Positions 17,738 to 27,742 of a DNA stretch of 64,000 nucleotides are shown here, one piece after another. How positions within the stretch are numbered: the stretch's first letter is position 1; each line of letters opens with the position of its first letter. Made by a program: the position numbers and the translations under genes. The stretch comes from Gemmatimonadales bacterium. Its GTDB lineage: Bacteria > Gemmatimonadota > Gemmatimonadetes > Longimicrobiales > Gaopeijiaceae. Below the pieces are notes generated by a model, which saw only the letters and a list, made by a program, of their open reading frames with translations, did not search any database and was not told where the DNA came from. The DNA lies in assembly GCA_007695195.1 (NCBI GenBank), contig REEG01000111.1, positions 1 through 64,000 on the forward strand, given 5' to 3'.

Positions 17738-17925
17738 TCCATGTACTCCCGCCGATCCGGGTCCACCACCGGCCGGATCTCCATGAGATCCGCGTCGTCC
17801 AGAACCTCCTGGGGGATCCCCTCCGGTAGCCCCTCGAGGAGGTCCGCCATGGAGTCGGCGGACCGCCGCTCCATATGGTAGCGGGCGCGGGAGCCGCCGA
17901 AGCGGATGGTGAGTTGAAAGTCCAT
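17734..17925 (-). CDS. Hypothetical small protein coupled to the aminopeptidase-like gene
   Basis: 63 residues (MDFQLTIRF at the start, DPDRREYME at the end). Acidic C-terminal half, no signal peptide, no membrane segment, no recognised family. Support is contextual: its TGA stop overlaps the GTG start of the following gene, and the ATG at 17925 gives a compact ORF with synonymous-looking GC-rich third positions. A longer reading to 18141 overlaps the divergent rhodanese gene and is unlikely. Confidence 0.6.
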   Translation of the reverse strand: MDFQLTIRFGGSRARYHMERRSADSMADLLEGLPEGIPQEVLDDADLMEIRPVVDPDRREYME

Positions 17926-18101
17926 GGAGCCGTGTCGGGTCTGGAGTGTGGGAGAGATGTGCAGCAGGAAGGGTGTCGGCGTCCCATGTGCGGACACGGG
18001 ACCCCTCCCGGGGGTTCCCACCCTCTCCCCCACCTTCCGACGGGGAGCGGCCGAGACTACCATGGGAGGCAGAAGATCCAGTTCAACCCAACGGAGAAAC
18101 C

Positions 18102-18449
18102 ATGGTGGACGAGAAGATGGCGGAAGCGGGAGAGATGACACCCACGGAGCTCAAGGAGCGCCTCGACAACGAGCATCCCCTGGTTCTGGTGGATGTGCGC
18201 CAGCCCCACGAGTGGTCCATCGCCGATCTGCCGGAGGTGGGTCAGCTCCGGATTCCCCTGGACCGGTTCATGGAGCGGATGTCGGAGCTGGACCCTGACG
18301 ACAACATCGTCATCTACTGCCGATCCGGCGCCCGGAGCGGCCGCGCCGCCGATGAACTGGCGGCCCGGGGGTACGGACAGGTGTACAATCTGGTGGGTGG
18401 CCTCCTACGGTGGCGGGAAGACGTGGATCCCTCGGTTCCGGAGTACTGA
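18102..18449 (+). CDS. Rhodanese-like domain protein
   Basis: 115 residues, a single rhodanese fold. VDVRQPHEW and the active-site loop YCRSGARSGRAA place the catalytic Cys at residue 73. Family members transfer sulfane sulfur or act as sulfur carriers in the cytoplasm; single-domain stand-alone forms are of the GlpE/PspE kind, and no signal peptide is visible. ATG at 18102 has a GGAG 8 bases upstream. The DUF4015 gene begins 3 bp after its stop, so the two are likely cotranscribed although no functional link is obvious. Confidence 0.92.
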   Translation: MVDEKMAEAGEMTPTELKERLDNEHPLVLVDVRQPHEWSIADLPEVGQLRIPLDRFMERMSELDPDDNIVIYCRSGARSGRAADELAARGYGQVYNLVGGLLRWREDVDPSVPEY

Positions 18450-18452
18450 GCT

Positions 18453-19844
18453 ATGCGGCGACGGTCCCCCATGGGAGCAGCGGTGTTCCCCGTCTTCGTG
18501 CTCCTGGCCTCGTTCCTCCTGGCCGGGTGCGGCGAGGAGCTGGGGGCCGACTCGGACGGAGGGACCGTCGCCCTGCCCGCCGATCCGGTCCCCACCGCGG
18601 CTCCGCCGGAAGTCGCCGCCCCGGTGGTCCCTGATCCCCCGGTCGTCTCCGGAGCCCCGGTCGTCCCTGATGCCCCTGTTGTCCAGGACGCCCCGGCCGG
18701 CGCCCCGGCCCCGTCATCGCCGCCGTCTCCCCGCCCCGATGCGGTCCGGGGCCTCTACCTCAACGCCTGGTTGTCCGGCTCGTCCCGGCGCATGGACGAA
18801 GTGCTGGGGATCGCCCGCCGCACCGAGATCAACAGCTTCGTCATCGATGTGAAGGACGCCACCGGGTACGTGAGCTATCCCACGGCGGTGCCCTTCGCCG
18901 CAGAGGTGGGTGCCGACGGAGAGCTCCGCATCCGGAACGTGTCCCGCCTTCTGGAGCGGCTGGAGGAGGAGGGAATCCATCCCATCGCCCGCATCGTGGT
19001 CTTCAAGGACCACCTCCTGGCCCGGTCACGACCGGAACACGCCATCCAGGATTCCACCGGTGCCGCCTGGGTCGACGGGAACGGCGAGGTCTGGGTGAAC
19101 CCCTACGACCGGACCGTGTGGGCCTACAATGTGGCGCTGGCCCGGGAGGCCGTTGAGCTGGGCTTCCGGGAGGTGCAGTGGGACTACGTGCGCTTCCCCG
19201 ATCGACCCCGCTCCGAGATGGAGGGCGTGGTCTATCCCGGGCAGGAGGGGCGCACCCGGAGCGAGGCCATCCGTGAGTTCCTCCTCTGGAGCCGGGAAGA
19301 GCTGGCGGACCTGGACGTCCCGGTCACCGCCGACGTCTTCGGGATGGCCACCTCGGCCCGGAACGACGTGGGGATCGGGCAGCTCTGGGAAGACATGGTG
19401 GACGCCGTGGACGTGATCCTCCCCATGATCTACCCCTCCCACTACTGGCAGGGGAGCTTCGGCATCGACGCCCCCAATGCCCACCCCTACGAGGTCATCG
19501 GGAGCGCGCTCCGCCACGCTATCCGCCGCACCGAAGGGGTGGAGAACCCGGCCCGCATCGTCCCGTGGCTCCAGGACTTCACCCTGGGTCAGCCCCGGTA
19601 CGAAGCGCCGGAGGTGCGGGCCCAGATCCTGGCCACCCGCGACGCCGGAATCCACGAGTGGATCCTCTGGAACGCCTCGGGGCGCTACACGGAAGCGGCA
19701 CTGGAGCCGGTGGGGGGATGGCCCGGCGGCGTGGAGCCCGTCATTCGACTGGGAGGCCTCATCGCCCCGGCGGAAGATCGCTTCGCCGGGAGCGAATCAG
19801 CGGAGCTGGACCAGGCGGCCGGCGCTCCGCTGGATCCTCGCTGA
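18453..19844 (+). CDS. Putative glycoside hydrolase lipoprotein (DUF4015)
   Basis: 463 residues. Signal peptide with lipobox LAGC (Cys about 26), then a low-complexity Pro/Val/Ala linker with PVVPD-type repeats (about 45-95), then a DUF4015 TIM-barrel-like domain beginning at VRGLYLNAWL. Diagnostic segments are FVIDVKDATGYVSY, VQWDYVRFPD and VILPMIYPSHYW, matching the family described as putative glycosyl hydrolases. The Asp residues in VQWDYVRFPD are likely catalytic or substrate-binding. Probably an envelope-anchored polysaccharide-acting enzyme; the substrate is unknown. Confidence 0.85.
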   Translation: MRRRSPMGAAVFPVFVLLASFLLAGCGEELGADSDGGTVALPADPVPTAAPPEVAAPVVPDPPVVSGAPVVPDAPVVQDAPAGAPAPSSPPSPRPDAVRGLYLNAWLSGSSRRMDEVLGIARRTEINSFVIDVKDATGYVSYPTAVPFAAEVGADGELRIRNVSRLLERLEEEGIHPIARIVVFKDHLLARSRPEHAIQDSTGAAWVDGNGEVWVNPYDRTVWAYNVALAREAVELGFREVQWDYVRFPDRPRSEMEGVVYPGQEGRTRSEAIREFLLWSREELADLDVPVTADVFGMATSARNDVGIGQLWEDMVDAVDVILPMIYPSHYWQGSFGIDAPNAHPYEVIGSALRHAIRRTEGVENPARIVPWLQDFTLGQPRYEAPEVRAQILATRDAGIHEWILWNASGRYTEAALEPVGGWPGGVEPVIRLGGLIAPAEDRFAGSESAELDQAAGAPLDPR

Positions 19845-19863
19845 TCCATGCCCCTGAGGGGGG

Positions 19864-21675
19864 TCACGCCGATGGAGCGGGGGCGAACTGGAGCTCGTGG
19901 AGACGGGCGTAGAGACCACCCCGGGCCAGGAGCTGGTCATGGCTCCCTTCTTCCCGAAGCTCCCCGTGGTGCATGACCAGGATCCGGTCCGCGCCCTGCA
20001 CGGTGGAGAGACGGTGGGCGATGACGATGGAGGTCCGCCCCTGCATGATCCGCTCCGTGGCGGCGTCGATGCGGGCTTCGATCTCCGAGTCCACCGAACT
20101 GGTGGCCTCATCCAGGACCAGGATCTCCGGGTCGAAGGCCAGGGCCCGGGCGAAGGAGATGAGCTGCCGTTCACCTACCGAGAGGGAGGCGCCTCGCTCG
20201 CCCAGCGGTTGGTCGAAGCCCCGCTCCAGCCGTTCGATGAAGGTTGTGGCCCCCACCTCCCGGGCTGCGGCCTGGATCCGTTCTTCCGAGATCTCCTGGT
20301 TCCCCATGCGGATGTTGTAGCGCACGTCCTCGCTGAAGAGGAAGACGTCCTGCAGCACCAGGCCGATGCGGTCCCGGAGCTGGGCCTGCCGTAGCCGGTG
20401 AACCGGCACCCCGTCCACCAGGATCTCGCCCCTCTGCGGATCGTAGAAGCGCATGAGGAGGTTGATGATGGTGGTCTTCCCCGCTCCCGTATGGCCCACC
20501 AGGGCCACCTTCTCTCCGGGGCGGGCCCGGAAGGTCACTCCCTTCAGCACCCAGTCCGGCTCACCCCCCTCATCGGCACCGTAGGCGAACCAGACGTCCC
20601 GGAACTCGATCTCACCCTGGAGCCGCTCCGGGAGAGTCTCCGGATCGGAGGGATCCTGGATGGCCGACTCCCGGTCGACGAGGCTGAAGATCCGCTCCGA
20701 CGACGCCATGGCGCCCTGCACCAGATTGTACTTCTCCGACAGATCCTGGATGGGCCGGAAGAAGCGCCGGGCGTAGAGGAGGAAGGCGGTGACCACCCCC
20801 ACCGAGGTGTTCTCCTGGATGATGGCGAAGCCGCCGTACCAGATGATGAGGGCCAGGGCGATGGCGGTGAAGAGCTCCACCACCGGAAAGAAGAGGGCGT
20901 AGTAGGTGATGGAGCGCAGGTGGGCCTGCAGGTAGTCCTGGTTCACCCGGTCCAGCTCCTTCTCTTCCGCCTCTTCCCGGTTGAAGAGCTGCACCACCCG
21001 CATCCCGGTGATCCGCTCCTGGAGGAAGGAGTTGATCCCAGCCAGGCGCACCCGGATGTCGCGGTACGCCTGCCGGATGCGGCTCCGGAAGACGAAGGCG
21101 GTCCAGATGACCAGGGGGAGGACGGAGAAGGTCACCAGCGCCAGCTGCCAGTCCATGAGCAGCATGGCCGAGATGATGAACAGGATGGTGAAGAGGTCGC
21201 CGAAGATGGCCACCACACCGGAGCTGAACAGCTCGTTCAGCGACTCCACATCCGAGGTGATGCGGGTCATGAGCCGCCCCACCGGATTCCCGTCGTAGAA
21301 CTGGAGATCCATCTCCTGGAGGCGCCGGAAGATCTCGGTTCGCAGGTCGTACATGACCTGCTGCCCCAGCCAGGTGGTCACCAGCGCCTGGGCGTATTGG
21401 AACCCGAAGGTGCCGATGGTGGCCACCAGATAGGCGATGGCCAGGGTGGCCAGGAGCTCCCCGTCGCCGGTGGGAACGGCGTCGTCCAGCGCCATCTGGA
21501 TGAGCCAGGGGCCGATGATCTGGAGCCCCGCCGCCGAGACCAGGAGGAATACGGCCAGGACCACCTTCCACTTGTACGGTGCAAGGTACCGGAGGAGGCG
21601 CCGCATGAGACGGCCGTCGTAGGCCTTTCCCAGGGCCTCTTCTTCCTGGATGGGTCCGGAGGGTGCTTTTCGCAT
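19864..21675 (-). CDS. ABC transporter, fused permease and ATP-binding (MsbA/exporter type)
   Basis: 603 residues: a six-helix exporter transmembrane domain (about 25-330) and an ABC ATPase domain (about 350-595). Visible motifs: Walker A GHTGAGKTTI, Q-loop LVLQDVFLF, signature LSVGERQLISFARAL (the LSVGQ-type variant common in lipid and multidrug exporters), Walker B ILVLDEATSSVD, H-loop IVIAHRLS. Substrate cannot be inferred. It starts only 38 bp after hisIE on the same strand, so it may be the distal gene of the his operon and subject to its attenuator. It is convergent with the DUF4015 gene. Confidence 0.93.
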   Translation of the reverse strand: MRKAPSGPIQEEEALGKAYDGRLMRRLLRYLAPYKWKVVLAVFLLVSAAGLQIIGPWLIQMALDDAVPTGDGELLATLAIAYLVATIGTFGFQYAQALVTTWLGQQVMYDLRTEIFRRLQEMDLQFYDGNPVGRLMTRITSDVESLNELFSSGVVAIFGDLFTILFIISAMLLMDWQLALVTFSVLPLVIWTAFVFRSRIRQAYRDIRVRLAGINSFLQERITGMRVVQLFNREEAEEKELDRVNQDYLQAHLRSITYYALFFPVVELFTAIALALIIWYGGFAIIQENTSVGVVTAFLLYARRFFRPIQDLSEKYNLVQGAMASSERIFSLVDRESAIQDPSDPETLPERLQGEIEFRDVWFAYGADEGGEPDWVLKGVTFRARPGEKVALVGHTGAGKTTIINLLMRFYDPQRGEILVDGVPVHRLRQAQLRDRIGLVLQDVFLFSEDVRYNIRMGNQEISEERIQAAAREVGATTFIERLERGFDQPLGERGASLSVGERQLISFARALAFDPEILVLDEATSSVDSEIEARIDAATERIMQGRTSIVIAHRLSTVQGADRILVMHHGELREEGSHDQLLARGGLYARLHELQFAPAPSA

Positions 21676-21713
21676 GACGGAGTGCTACCCCAACCGGGGC
21701 AGCGGTTCCTGGG

Positions 21714-22400
21714 CTACCGTCGCCGCGCCTGCAGGCGGGCTTCCACCTGGTCCCAGCTCACCCCTGCCGCCAGGAGGGCCACAAGGAGGTGGTAGATGAG
21801 GTCGGCGGCTTCGTCCGGCGCCGTGCCGTCATCCCGGAGGAGGGCGGTGACCACCTCCACCGTCTCCTCGCCCAGCTTCTTCAGTCTCAGGTTCTCGTCG
21901 CTCAGGAGCCGGGTGGTGTAGCTCCCTTCGGGGCGTTCCCGTGCCCGGGCCTCCAGGAGCTCCCAGAGCTCCGGGAGCACGGAGGGAGCAGGGTGGGCGG
22001 GCCCGTAGGTATCCGATCCATGGTCATGGGTGCCGGGGGCTCCTCCGGTGATCGGCGGCTCGGCGATCCGGCCGAAGCAGGTGGCTTCGCCGGTATGGCA
22101 CGCGGGCCCGGTCATGCGCACCCGGGCCAGGACCGTGTCGGCGTCGCAGTCGGCGTGGAGCGAGACCACTTCCTGGGTGTTCCCGGAGGTCTCGCCCTTC
22201 TTCCAGAGCCGTTCCCGGGACCGGGACCAGTAGTGCATGAAGCCGGTGGAGAGCGTCTGTTCCAGCGCCTCCCGGTTGGCCCAGGCCACCATGAGGACCT
22301 GGCCGCCGTCGGCGTCCTGGGCCACCACCGGGACCAGGCCCCGGCCGTCCCAGGTCAGGTGGTCCAGGTCGGCGGCCGAGGTGAGGGTGCGATCCGTCAC
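21714..22400 (-). CDS. hisI: Bifunctional phosphoribosyl-AMP cyclohydrolase / phosphoribosyl-ATP pyrophosphatase
   Basis: 228 residues, HisIE fusion catalysing steps 2 and 3 of histidine synthesis. The cyclohydrolase half carries the zinc and magnesium motif [10 protein letters not shown]...[12 protein letters not shown] (about 90-120). The pyrophosphatase half has [16 protein letters not shown] and DEAADLIYH. The start is GTG at 22400, giving a GTGA overlap with the hisF stop; a longer upstream reading is a shadow of hisF. Complete and canonical. Confidence 0.95.
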   Translation of the reverse strand: MTDRTLTSAADLDHLTWDGRGLVPVVAQDADGGQVLMVAWANREALEQTLSTGFMHYWSRSRERLWKKGETSGNTQEVVSLHADCDADTVLARVRMTGPACHTGEATCFGRIAEPPITGGAPGTHDHGSDTYGPAHPAPSVLPELWELLEARARERPEGSYTTRLLSDENLRLKKLGEETVEVVTALLRDDGTAPDEAADLIYHLLVALLAAGVSWDQVEARLQARRR

Positions 22401-23194
22401 CGGGACGCCTCCCCTGCGGCGGCGCAGGGACGGACGGGGATGCCCCACCCCTCCAGGGCGCTCTTGAGTTCGGTGACGGTGGTGAGGCCGTCGTGGAGGA
22501 TGCCCGCCAGGAGTACCGCGTCGGCCTTCCCCTGGGTGAACCCGTCCCGGAGGTGGGCCGCTTCCCCTGCGCCCCCGGAGGCGATGACCGGGATGTCCAC
22601 CGCATCGGCCACCGCCGAGGTGAGCTCCAGGTCGTAGCCGGTGCGGACCCCGTCCCGGTCCATGGAGGTGAGGAGGATCTCGCCGGCGCCGCGTCGGGCG
22701 CACTCCCGGGCCCAGGCAATGACCTCGAGCTCGGTGGGGCGGCGACCGCCGTGGGTGTGGTGATACCACCCGGGCCCGGACGCCCCCTCGTCCATCCACT
22801 TGGCGTCGATGGAGGCCACCACGCACTGGCTCCCGAAGAGTCGGGCGCCCCGGGTGAGCACGTCCGGGTCACGTACGGCGCCGGAGTTCACGCTCACCTT
22901 GTCGGCGCCGGCCCGGAGGAGGGCGTTCATGTCGTCTTCGGTGCGGACCCCGCCCCCCACGGTGAGGGGGATGAAGAGGACCTCGGCGGTGCGGCGGACC
23001 GTGTCCAGGAGCGTGCCGCGCCCCTCGTGGGAGGCGGAGATGTCCAGGAAGACCACCTCGTCGGCCCCCTCCTCCTCGTAGCGCCGCGCCAGCTCCACCG
23101 GATCGCCCACATCCCGGAGCCCCACGAAGTTGGTGCCCTTCACCACCCGACCGTCCTGCACGTCCAGGCAGACGATGATGCGCGGCCTCAGCAC
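22397..23194 (-). CDS. hisF: Imidazole glycerol phosphate synthase cyclase subunit
   Basis: 265 residues, (beta/alpha)8 barrel. Catalytic Asp11 (VCLDVQDG) and Asp130 (VASIDAKW) are in their conserved places. Works with HisH to form imidazole glycerol phosphate and AICAR. GTG start at 23194 overlaps the 3' end of hisB by 7 bp. Here hisF is separated from hisA by hisB, not the usual A-F adjacency. Confidence 0.96.
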   Translation of the reverse strand: MLRPRIIVCLDVQDGRVVKGTNFVGLRDVGDPVELARRYEEEGADEVVFLDISASHEGRGTLLDTVRRTAEVLFIPLTVGGGVRTEDDMNALLRAGADKVSVNSGAVRDPDVLTRGARLFGSQCVVASIDAKWMDEGASGPGWYHHTHGGRRPTELEVIAWARECARRGAGEILLTSMDRDGVRTGYDLELTSAVADAVDIPVIASGGAGEAAHLRDGFTQGKADAVLLAGILHDGLTTVTELKSALEGWGIPVRPCAAAGEASR

Positions 23195-23772
23195 GATGCC
23201 TCCTTCTCGTCGGCGTCCACCTGCTGGGCGGCGTCCACCTGCAGCGCCACCGCTCCCTTGGTACTGAACACGCCCTCGCCTTCCCGGAGCGCCTGGCGGA
23301 GGGCCAGCCCCACCGCCTTCACCGCCGCCTCCACCACATGGTGCCGGTCGCGCCCGCGGCGGACTTCCACATGGAGGGTGGCGCGCATATTCAGCGCCAT
23401 GGATTCCAGGAAGTGGCGGTAGAGGTCCGAGGGGAGCTCTCCCACGTAGTAGGGGCGGCCGCCCACATCCACCGCCGCCTCTACCAGCGCCTCATCCATG
23501 GGGACCAGGGCCCACCCGTAGCGCTGGGCGCGCTCCGGGACCTCCATGGCCAGCGCCAGCCCCAGGGTGATGGCCACATCCTCGATGAGGTGGTGGCGAA
23601 GATCACCGCGGGCGTCCACCTGGAGCCCCAGCCCGGCGTAGCGGGCCAGGGTGACCAGCATGTGGTCCAGGAAGGCGTCTCCCGTGTCCACATGGATCTC
23701 CGTCTCCCCCCCGGCCCGGTCCACCTGGAGGGTGATCTGCGTCTCCCGCGTCTCCCGCTTCAGTCTGGTCAT
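23188..23772 (-). CDS. hisB: Imidazoleglycerol-phosphate dehydratase
   Basis: 194 residues, dehydratase only, without the histidinol-phosphatase domain fused in enterobacterial HisB. The two metal-binding repeats are visible: [12 protein letters not shown] and [13 protein letters not shown], and [15 protein letters not shown] at 23772 overlaps the hisA stop by four bases. The C-terminal tail (DADEKEASC) extends slightly beyond the usual end and overlaps hisF. Confidence 0.96.
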   Translation of the reverse strand: MTRLKRETRETQITLQVDRAGGETEIHVDTGDAFLDHMLVTLARYAGLGLQVDARGDLRHHLIEDVAITLGLALAMEVPERAQRYGWALVPMDEALVEAAVDVGGRPYYVGELPSDLYRHFLESMALNMRATLHVEVRRGRDRHHVVEAAVKAVGLALRQALREGEGVFSTKGAVALQVDAAQQVDADEKEASC

Positions 23773-24542
23773 CCTCCGAACTCCTCAGCCACCTGTTTCT
23801 CGTCCAGCGCTCCCGTATAGAGCGCCATGCCCAGCACCGCCCCCGCAGCCCCCCGACGCTTCAGGAAGCGCAGGTCATCCAGCGTCGACACCCCCCCGGA
23901 GATCCAGATGGGGTGCGGTGCCTGGGCGATGATCCGCGCCACCTCTTCCCGGTCCATCCCCTGAAGGCGTCCTTCGCGGCCCACGTCGGTACAGAGGGCG
24001 CCGGCCAGGGGAAGGGAGGCGAGCCCCTCCAGGAAGCTCACCACCGCCAGGTCGGAGCTCCGGGTCCAGCCCCGGCGAAGGACCAGCCCGTCCCGGATGT
24101 CGGCGGCCACCACCACGGCGCCGGGGTGGCGCCCTGCCAGCTCCGCCAGCCACGCCGGCTCTTCCACCGCCCGGGTCCCCACGATGATCCGGTCCACCCC
24201 GGCTTCCAGGAGGGCCTCGGCCCGGGCGTCGTCCCGGATCCCGCCCCCCACCTGCACCACGGCGTCGGTGGCCTCCACCACCTGCGCCACCAGCCCGGCG
24301 TTGTCCCCCGACCCGAGAGCGGCGTCCAGATCCACCACGTGGAGGGTCCGGTACCCCAGCTCACTCCAGCGTCGGGCCACCGCCACCGGATCGGGCAGCG
24401 ATACCTTCTCCTCTTCCGGGCGCCCCCCCACCAGTTGGACGCAGCGGCCCCCCTTCAGGTCCACGGCGGGGATGGCCTGGAAGGAGGCGCGGGGGTGGCT
24501 TCCGGTCTGCTCCGGCCCGTCCTGGGACGTCTCGGCGCTCAT
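23769..24542 (-). CDS. hisA: Phosphoribosylformimino-5-aminoimidazole carboxamide ribotide isomerase
   Basis: 257 residues, TIM barrel. IPAVDLKGG supplies the first catalytic Asp, and LCTDVGREG the second with its phosphate-binding loop. A 20-residue hydrophilic N-terminal extension precedes the barrel. ATG at 24542 overlaps the hisH stop (ATGA). Catalyses the Amadori rearrangement of ProFAR to PRFAR. Confidence 0.95.
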   Translation of the reverse strand: MSAETSQDGPEQTGSHPRASFQAIPAVDLKGGRCVQLVGGRPEEEKVSLPDPVAVARRWSELGYRTLHVVDLDAALGSGDNAGLVAQVVEATDAVVQVGGGIRDDARAEALLEAGVDRIIVGTRAVEEPAWLAELAGRHPGAVVVAADIRDGLVLRRGWTRSSDLAVVSFLEGLASLPLAGALCTDVGREGRLQGMDREEVARIIAQAPHPIWISGGVSTLDDLRFLKRRGAAGAVLGMALYTGALDEKQVAEEFGG

Positions 24543-25189
24543 GACCCCTCCACCTCGTCCAGGAAGTTCTCCAGAAGACGGAGCCCGGGCGCCGAGCTCT
24601 TCTCCGGGTGGAACTGGACCCCCCAGCACCGCCCCCGCCGGACCGCCGCCGCGAAGCGGTCGTGCCCGTAGGTGGACCAGGCGATGGTGTCGGCCTCGTC
24701 CACCGGTTCACAGACATACGAGTTGGCATAGTAGGCCGTCATCCCGTCCAGCTCCCGGAAGAGGGGTTCCCCGGATCCCTGGGCCTGGGATTCAGTGGCG
24801 GGGGCAGGCTCCACATCGTTCCACCCCATCTGTGGCACCGTCCGGGCCCGGATGCGCCGTACCCGGCCCGGGATGAGCCCGATGCCGGCCCCGTCCGACT
24901 CCTCGCTGCTGTCGAAGAGGAGCTGCATCCCCAGACAGATCCCCAGGCAGGGGAGCCCGGCCTCCAGCGCCTCACGGACCTGCGCCTCCGATCCGGCCAG
25001 CGCCTGCACCGCGGCACCGAAGGAGCCGACGCCAGGGAGCACCAGCGCCTCCCGGGCCAGCGCTTCGTCCCACCGGGTGGTGACGGTGACCCGGGCCCCG
25101 CCGGCCTCGAGCCCCTTGGCCAGGGAGTGGAGGTTTCCGGCGCCGTAGTCGAAGAGGGCCACCTCAACCGGTCGTGTTTGTCTACTCAT
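24539..25189 (-). CDS. hisH: Imidazole glycerol phosphate synthase glutaminase subunit
   Basis: 216 residues, class I glutamine amidotransferase. Catalytic Cys85 in LGICLGMQLLF, and the His-Glu pair in VQFHPEKSS near 193. Supplies ammonia to HisF. ATG at 25189 follows a 73-bp gap from hisC, the only real gap inside the his cluster; no terminator or promoter is evident in the gap. Confidence 0.96.
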   Translation of the reverse strand: MSRQTRPVEVALFDYGAGNLHSLAKGLEAGGARVTVTTRWDEALAREALVLPGVGSFGAAVQALAGSEAQVREALEAGLPCLGICLGMQLLFDSSEESDGAGIGLIPGRVRRIRARTVPQMGWNDVEPAPATESQAQGSGEPLFRELDGMTAYYANSYVCEPVDEADTIAWSTYGHDRFAAAVRRGRCWGVQFHPEKSSAPGLRLLENFLDEVEGS

Positions 25190-25262
25190 ACCCGTATCCT
25201 GTCATGGCCGCGCCCCATGCGGGCCTTGGCCTGGCTCTGTTGCGTCATCCGCTGCGTCCTCC

Positions 25263-26378
25263 TCATCCCCGGATCTCGTCCAGCGCCTGCAGGAAGGCGT
25301 CCATCTCGGCCCGGGGGCCGATGCTCACCCGGACCGCCTCGCCGATCCCGGGGAGGGCGGGGAAGGGGCGGATGGCCACCTCCCGCTCCCGGAACGCCGC
25401 CGTCACCGCGGCGGCGGTGGGATCCACCGAGAGCTCCGCTCCCGCCAGGGGGACGCAGAGGAAGTTGGCGCCCGAGGGGAGGGCCGCCAGCCCCCGGTCC
25501 GACAACTCCTGTGCCAACCGGGTCCGCTCGACCCGCACCTCGTCCAGGATCCCCGGGATCCACCCGGCCTCATCCCGGAGCGCGGCGACGCCGGCGGCCT
25601 CGGCCATGCGGTTCACCTTGTAGGGTCCCCGGGACTTCTCCAGCTCCCGGATCACCTCCGGCGAGCCCACGGCGTACCCCACCCGGAGACCGGCGAGCCC
25701 GTAGACCTTGGAGAGGGTCCGGAGCACCACCAGGCGCCGGCTCCCGGCCGCCGCCCGCAACAGGTCGTCGGGGTCTTCCACCCGGGGATCCAGGAAGTCG
25801 GCATAGGCCTCGTCCACCGCCACCACCGTGCCGGCCCCTTCCGCCGCCTCGATGACGGCGTCGACCCAGCGCCGGGGCTGCACCTCGCCGGTGGGGTTGT
25901 TGGGCCGGCAAAGGTAGACCATGGCGGGGCCTCCTTCCAGGAGACGCGCCGGGTCCGGAAGGGGACCGAAGGGCGACTCCGGCCCGGCGCCCGCTTCCCG
26001 CTCCAGCGGCATGGCCTCGAGCCCGTTCATGCGGGCGAAGATCTCGATCATGGAGAAGGTGGGCGGGATGAAGCGCACGCCTTCTCCCATGACGCCCGTG
26101 GCCCGGAAGAGGGAGTCCAGGAGGTCGTCGGAGCCGCACCCGGTGCTCACCGCCTCCATGGGGACGCCGAACCGCTCCGCCACCGCCGCCCGCAGGTGGT
26201 CGGCGTAGACCGGCGGATAGCGGAGGAAGTCCTCGGCGGAGGCGCCTGCTACCGCCGCCAGCGCCCCAGGGTGGACACCCCACCGGTTCGTGTTGTCGGA
26301 GAGGTCCACGGCGATGGGGCGCCGGTCCGGGGCGTAGGGCTCCAGGGGCGCGTAGTCGGGACGGGGGAAGGGGGTCAT
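25263..26378 (-). CDS. hisC: Histidinol-phosphate aminotransferase
   Basis: 371 residues, fold type I PLP enzyme. Schiff-base Lys224 lies in RTLSKVYGLAGLRVGY; RPNNPTGE and VVAVDEAYADF are present. The ATG at 26378 overlaps the hisD stop (ATGA), which fixes the start; the longer frame upstream is antisense-like shadow inside hisD. Transaminates imidazole acetol phosphate to histidinol phosphate. Confidence 0.95.
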   Translation of the reverse strand: MTPFPRPDYAPLEPYAPDRRPIAVDLSDNTNRWGVHPGALAAVAGASAEDFLRYPPVYADHLRAAVAERFGVPMEAVSTGCGSDDLLDSLFRATGVMGEGVRFIPPTFSMIEIFARMNGLEAMPLEREAGAGPESPFGPLPDPARLLEGGPAMVYLCRPNNPTGEVQPRRWVDAVIEAAEGAGTVVAVDEAYADFLDPRVEDPDDLLRAAAGSRRLVVLRTLSKVYGLAGLRVGYAVGSPEVIRELEKSRGPYKVNRMAEAAGVAALRDEAGWIPGILDEVRVERTRLAQELSDRGLAALPSGANFLCVPLAGAELSVDPTAAAVTAAFREREVAIRPFPALPGIGEAVRVSIGPRAEMDAFLQALDEIRG

Positions 26379-27742
26379 GGTGCCTTCTCCCCGAAGCCGG
26401 TGGCGCCCGGGTCCAGCGCAGCGCCCCGGGCCCGGGCGGCGGCGGCGTGTCCGGGGAGCCCCTCGGCGTCGGCCAGGAGCCCCACATCCTCGGCCATCCT
26501 CCGGGCGCCTTCCTCCGTCAGCTCCTGCCAGGTGAAGAAGCGCAGGAAATCCAGCACCGACAACCCCGAGAACGAACGCGAGCGGGCCGAGGTGGGGAGG
26601 ACGTGGTTGGCGCCGGTGAGGTAGTCGCCGAAGGCCACGGTGGAGGCCTGGCCAACGAAGACGGTGCCGGCGGTGGTCTGTTCGTCCAGGTCGGTGCGGG
26701 GATCGGCGGTGTAGAGGGCCAGATGCTCGGCGGCATACTCCCGCGTGAAGGCCATGGCCTGGGCCCGGTCCGCCGTGAGGATCAGTGCGCCCCGATCCGC
26801 CAGCGCCGTCTCGATCACCTCGCGGCGCGGCGCCCGGGCCACCTGGACCCGGAGGGCGTCCCGGACGGCGTCCAGGGTCTCCGGGAACCAGGTCACCGCC
26901 ACCACCGCCGCTTCCGGGTCGTGCTCGGCCTGGGCGATGAGCTCCATGGCCACCCGCTCGGGATCGGCGTCCCCGTCGGCCACCACCAGCACCTCGGACG
27001 GGCCGGCGGGGGAGTCGATACGGAGCTCTCCCGCCACCTGACGCTTGGCCTCGGTGACCCACTGGTTCCCGGGGCCCACGATGGCTTCAACCCGGGGGAC
27101 CGACTCGGTTCCGTAGGCCATGGCGCCCACCGCGCCGGCTCCGCCCAGGACGAAGAGGCGGGTGGCGCCGGCCAGGGCGCACGCCGCCATCACCTCCGCG
27201 GAGGGCTCGCCCGACGGTCCGGGCGGCGAGCAGACCACGATCTCCGGCACCCCGGCGGCCCGGGCCGGCACCACACCCATGAGGACCGATGACGGGTAGG
27301 CGGCCCGCCCCCCCGGAGCGTAGACGCCCACGGCCGGGAGGGGGGTGCTCCGGCGTCCCAGGCGCACGCCGGGCTCCGTCTCCACCTCCACGTCGGCGGG
27401 GATCTGGGCGCGGTGGAAGGCCTCGATGTTGCGGACGGCCCGCTCCAGCGCCAGCCGCAGCCCCTGGGGCAGGGTGTGGAGGGCGTGGATCCAGCGCTCC
27501 CGGGGCACCTCCAGAGAGGCCAGGTCCACCTTGTCGAACTCCCGGGCCATGGCCAGAAGGGCCTGATCGCCGTCGCGGCGGACCCGGTTCAGGAGCTCCC
27601 GCACCCGCTCCCGGAGCGCGTCCTCGTCCAGGGGGCGGCGGTTCACCAGTCGCCGGCGGGTTGCGCCGTCCATCCTGTCCAGGGGCCCGTCGAAGGCCAG
27701 GGTCAGGTCGGATGAAGGGGGGCTGGGGGTCTCGGGAGTCAT
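26375..27742 (-). CDS. hisD: Histidinol dehydrogenase
   Basis: 455 residues, NAD- and zinc-dependent. Zinc ligands and catalytic residues are visible in LIAQAEHDPEA (Gln, His), GANHVLPTS (His) and EGLPGHAAAA (Glu, His). Substrate and cofactor segments AYPSSVLMG and IVGPGNQWVTEAKR are standard. ATG at 27742 overlaps the hisG stop by four bases. Catalyses the last two oxidations from histidinol to histidine. Confidence 0.96.
   Translation of the reverse strand: MTPETPSPPSSDLTLAFDGPLDRMDGATRRRLVNRRPLDEDALRERVRELLNRVRRDGDQALLAMAREFDKVDLASLEVPRERWIHALHTLPQGLRLALERAVRNIEAFHRAQIPADVEVETEPGVRLGRRSTPLPAVGVYAPGGRAAYPSSVLMGVVPARAAGVPEIVVCSPPGPSGEPSAEVMAACALAGATRLFVLGGAGAVGAMAYGTESVPRVEAIVGPGNQWVTEAKRQVAGELRIDSPAGPSEVLVVADGDADPERVAMELIAQAEHDPEAAVVAVTWFPETLDAVRDALRVQVARAPRREVIETALADRGALILTADRAQAMAFTREYAAEHLALYTADPRTDLDEQTTAGTVFVGQASTVAFGDYLTGANHVLPTSARSRSFSGLSVLDFLRFFTWQELTEEGARRMAEDVGLLADAEGLPGHAAAARARGAALDPGATGFGEKAP

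Noticed and set aside
25190-25262. Internal promoter or terminator between hisC and hisH
   Set aside because: The 73-bp gap shows neither a hairpin with a U tract nor a -35/-10 pair of acceptable quality.
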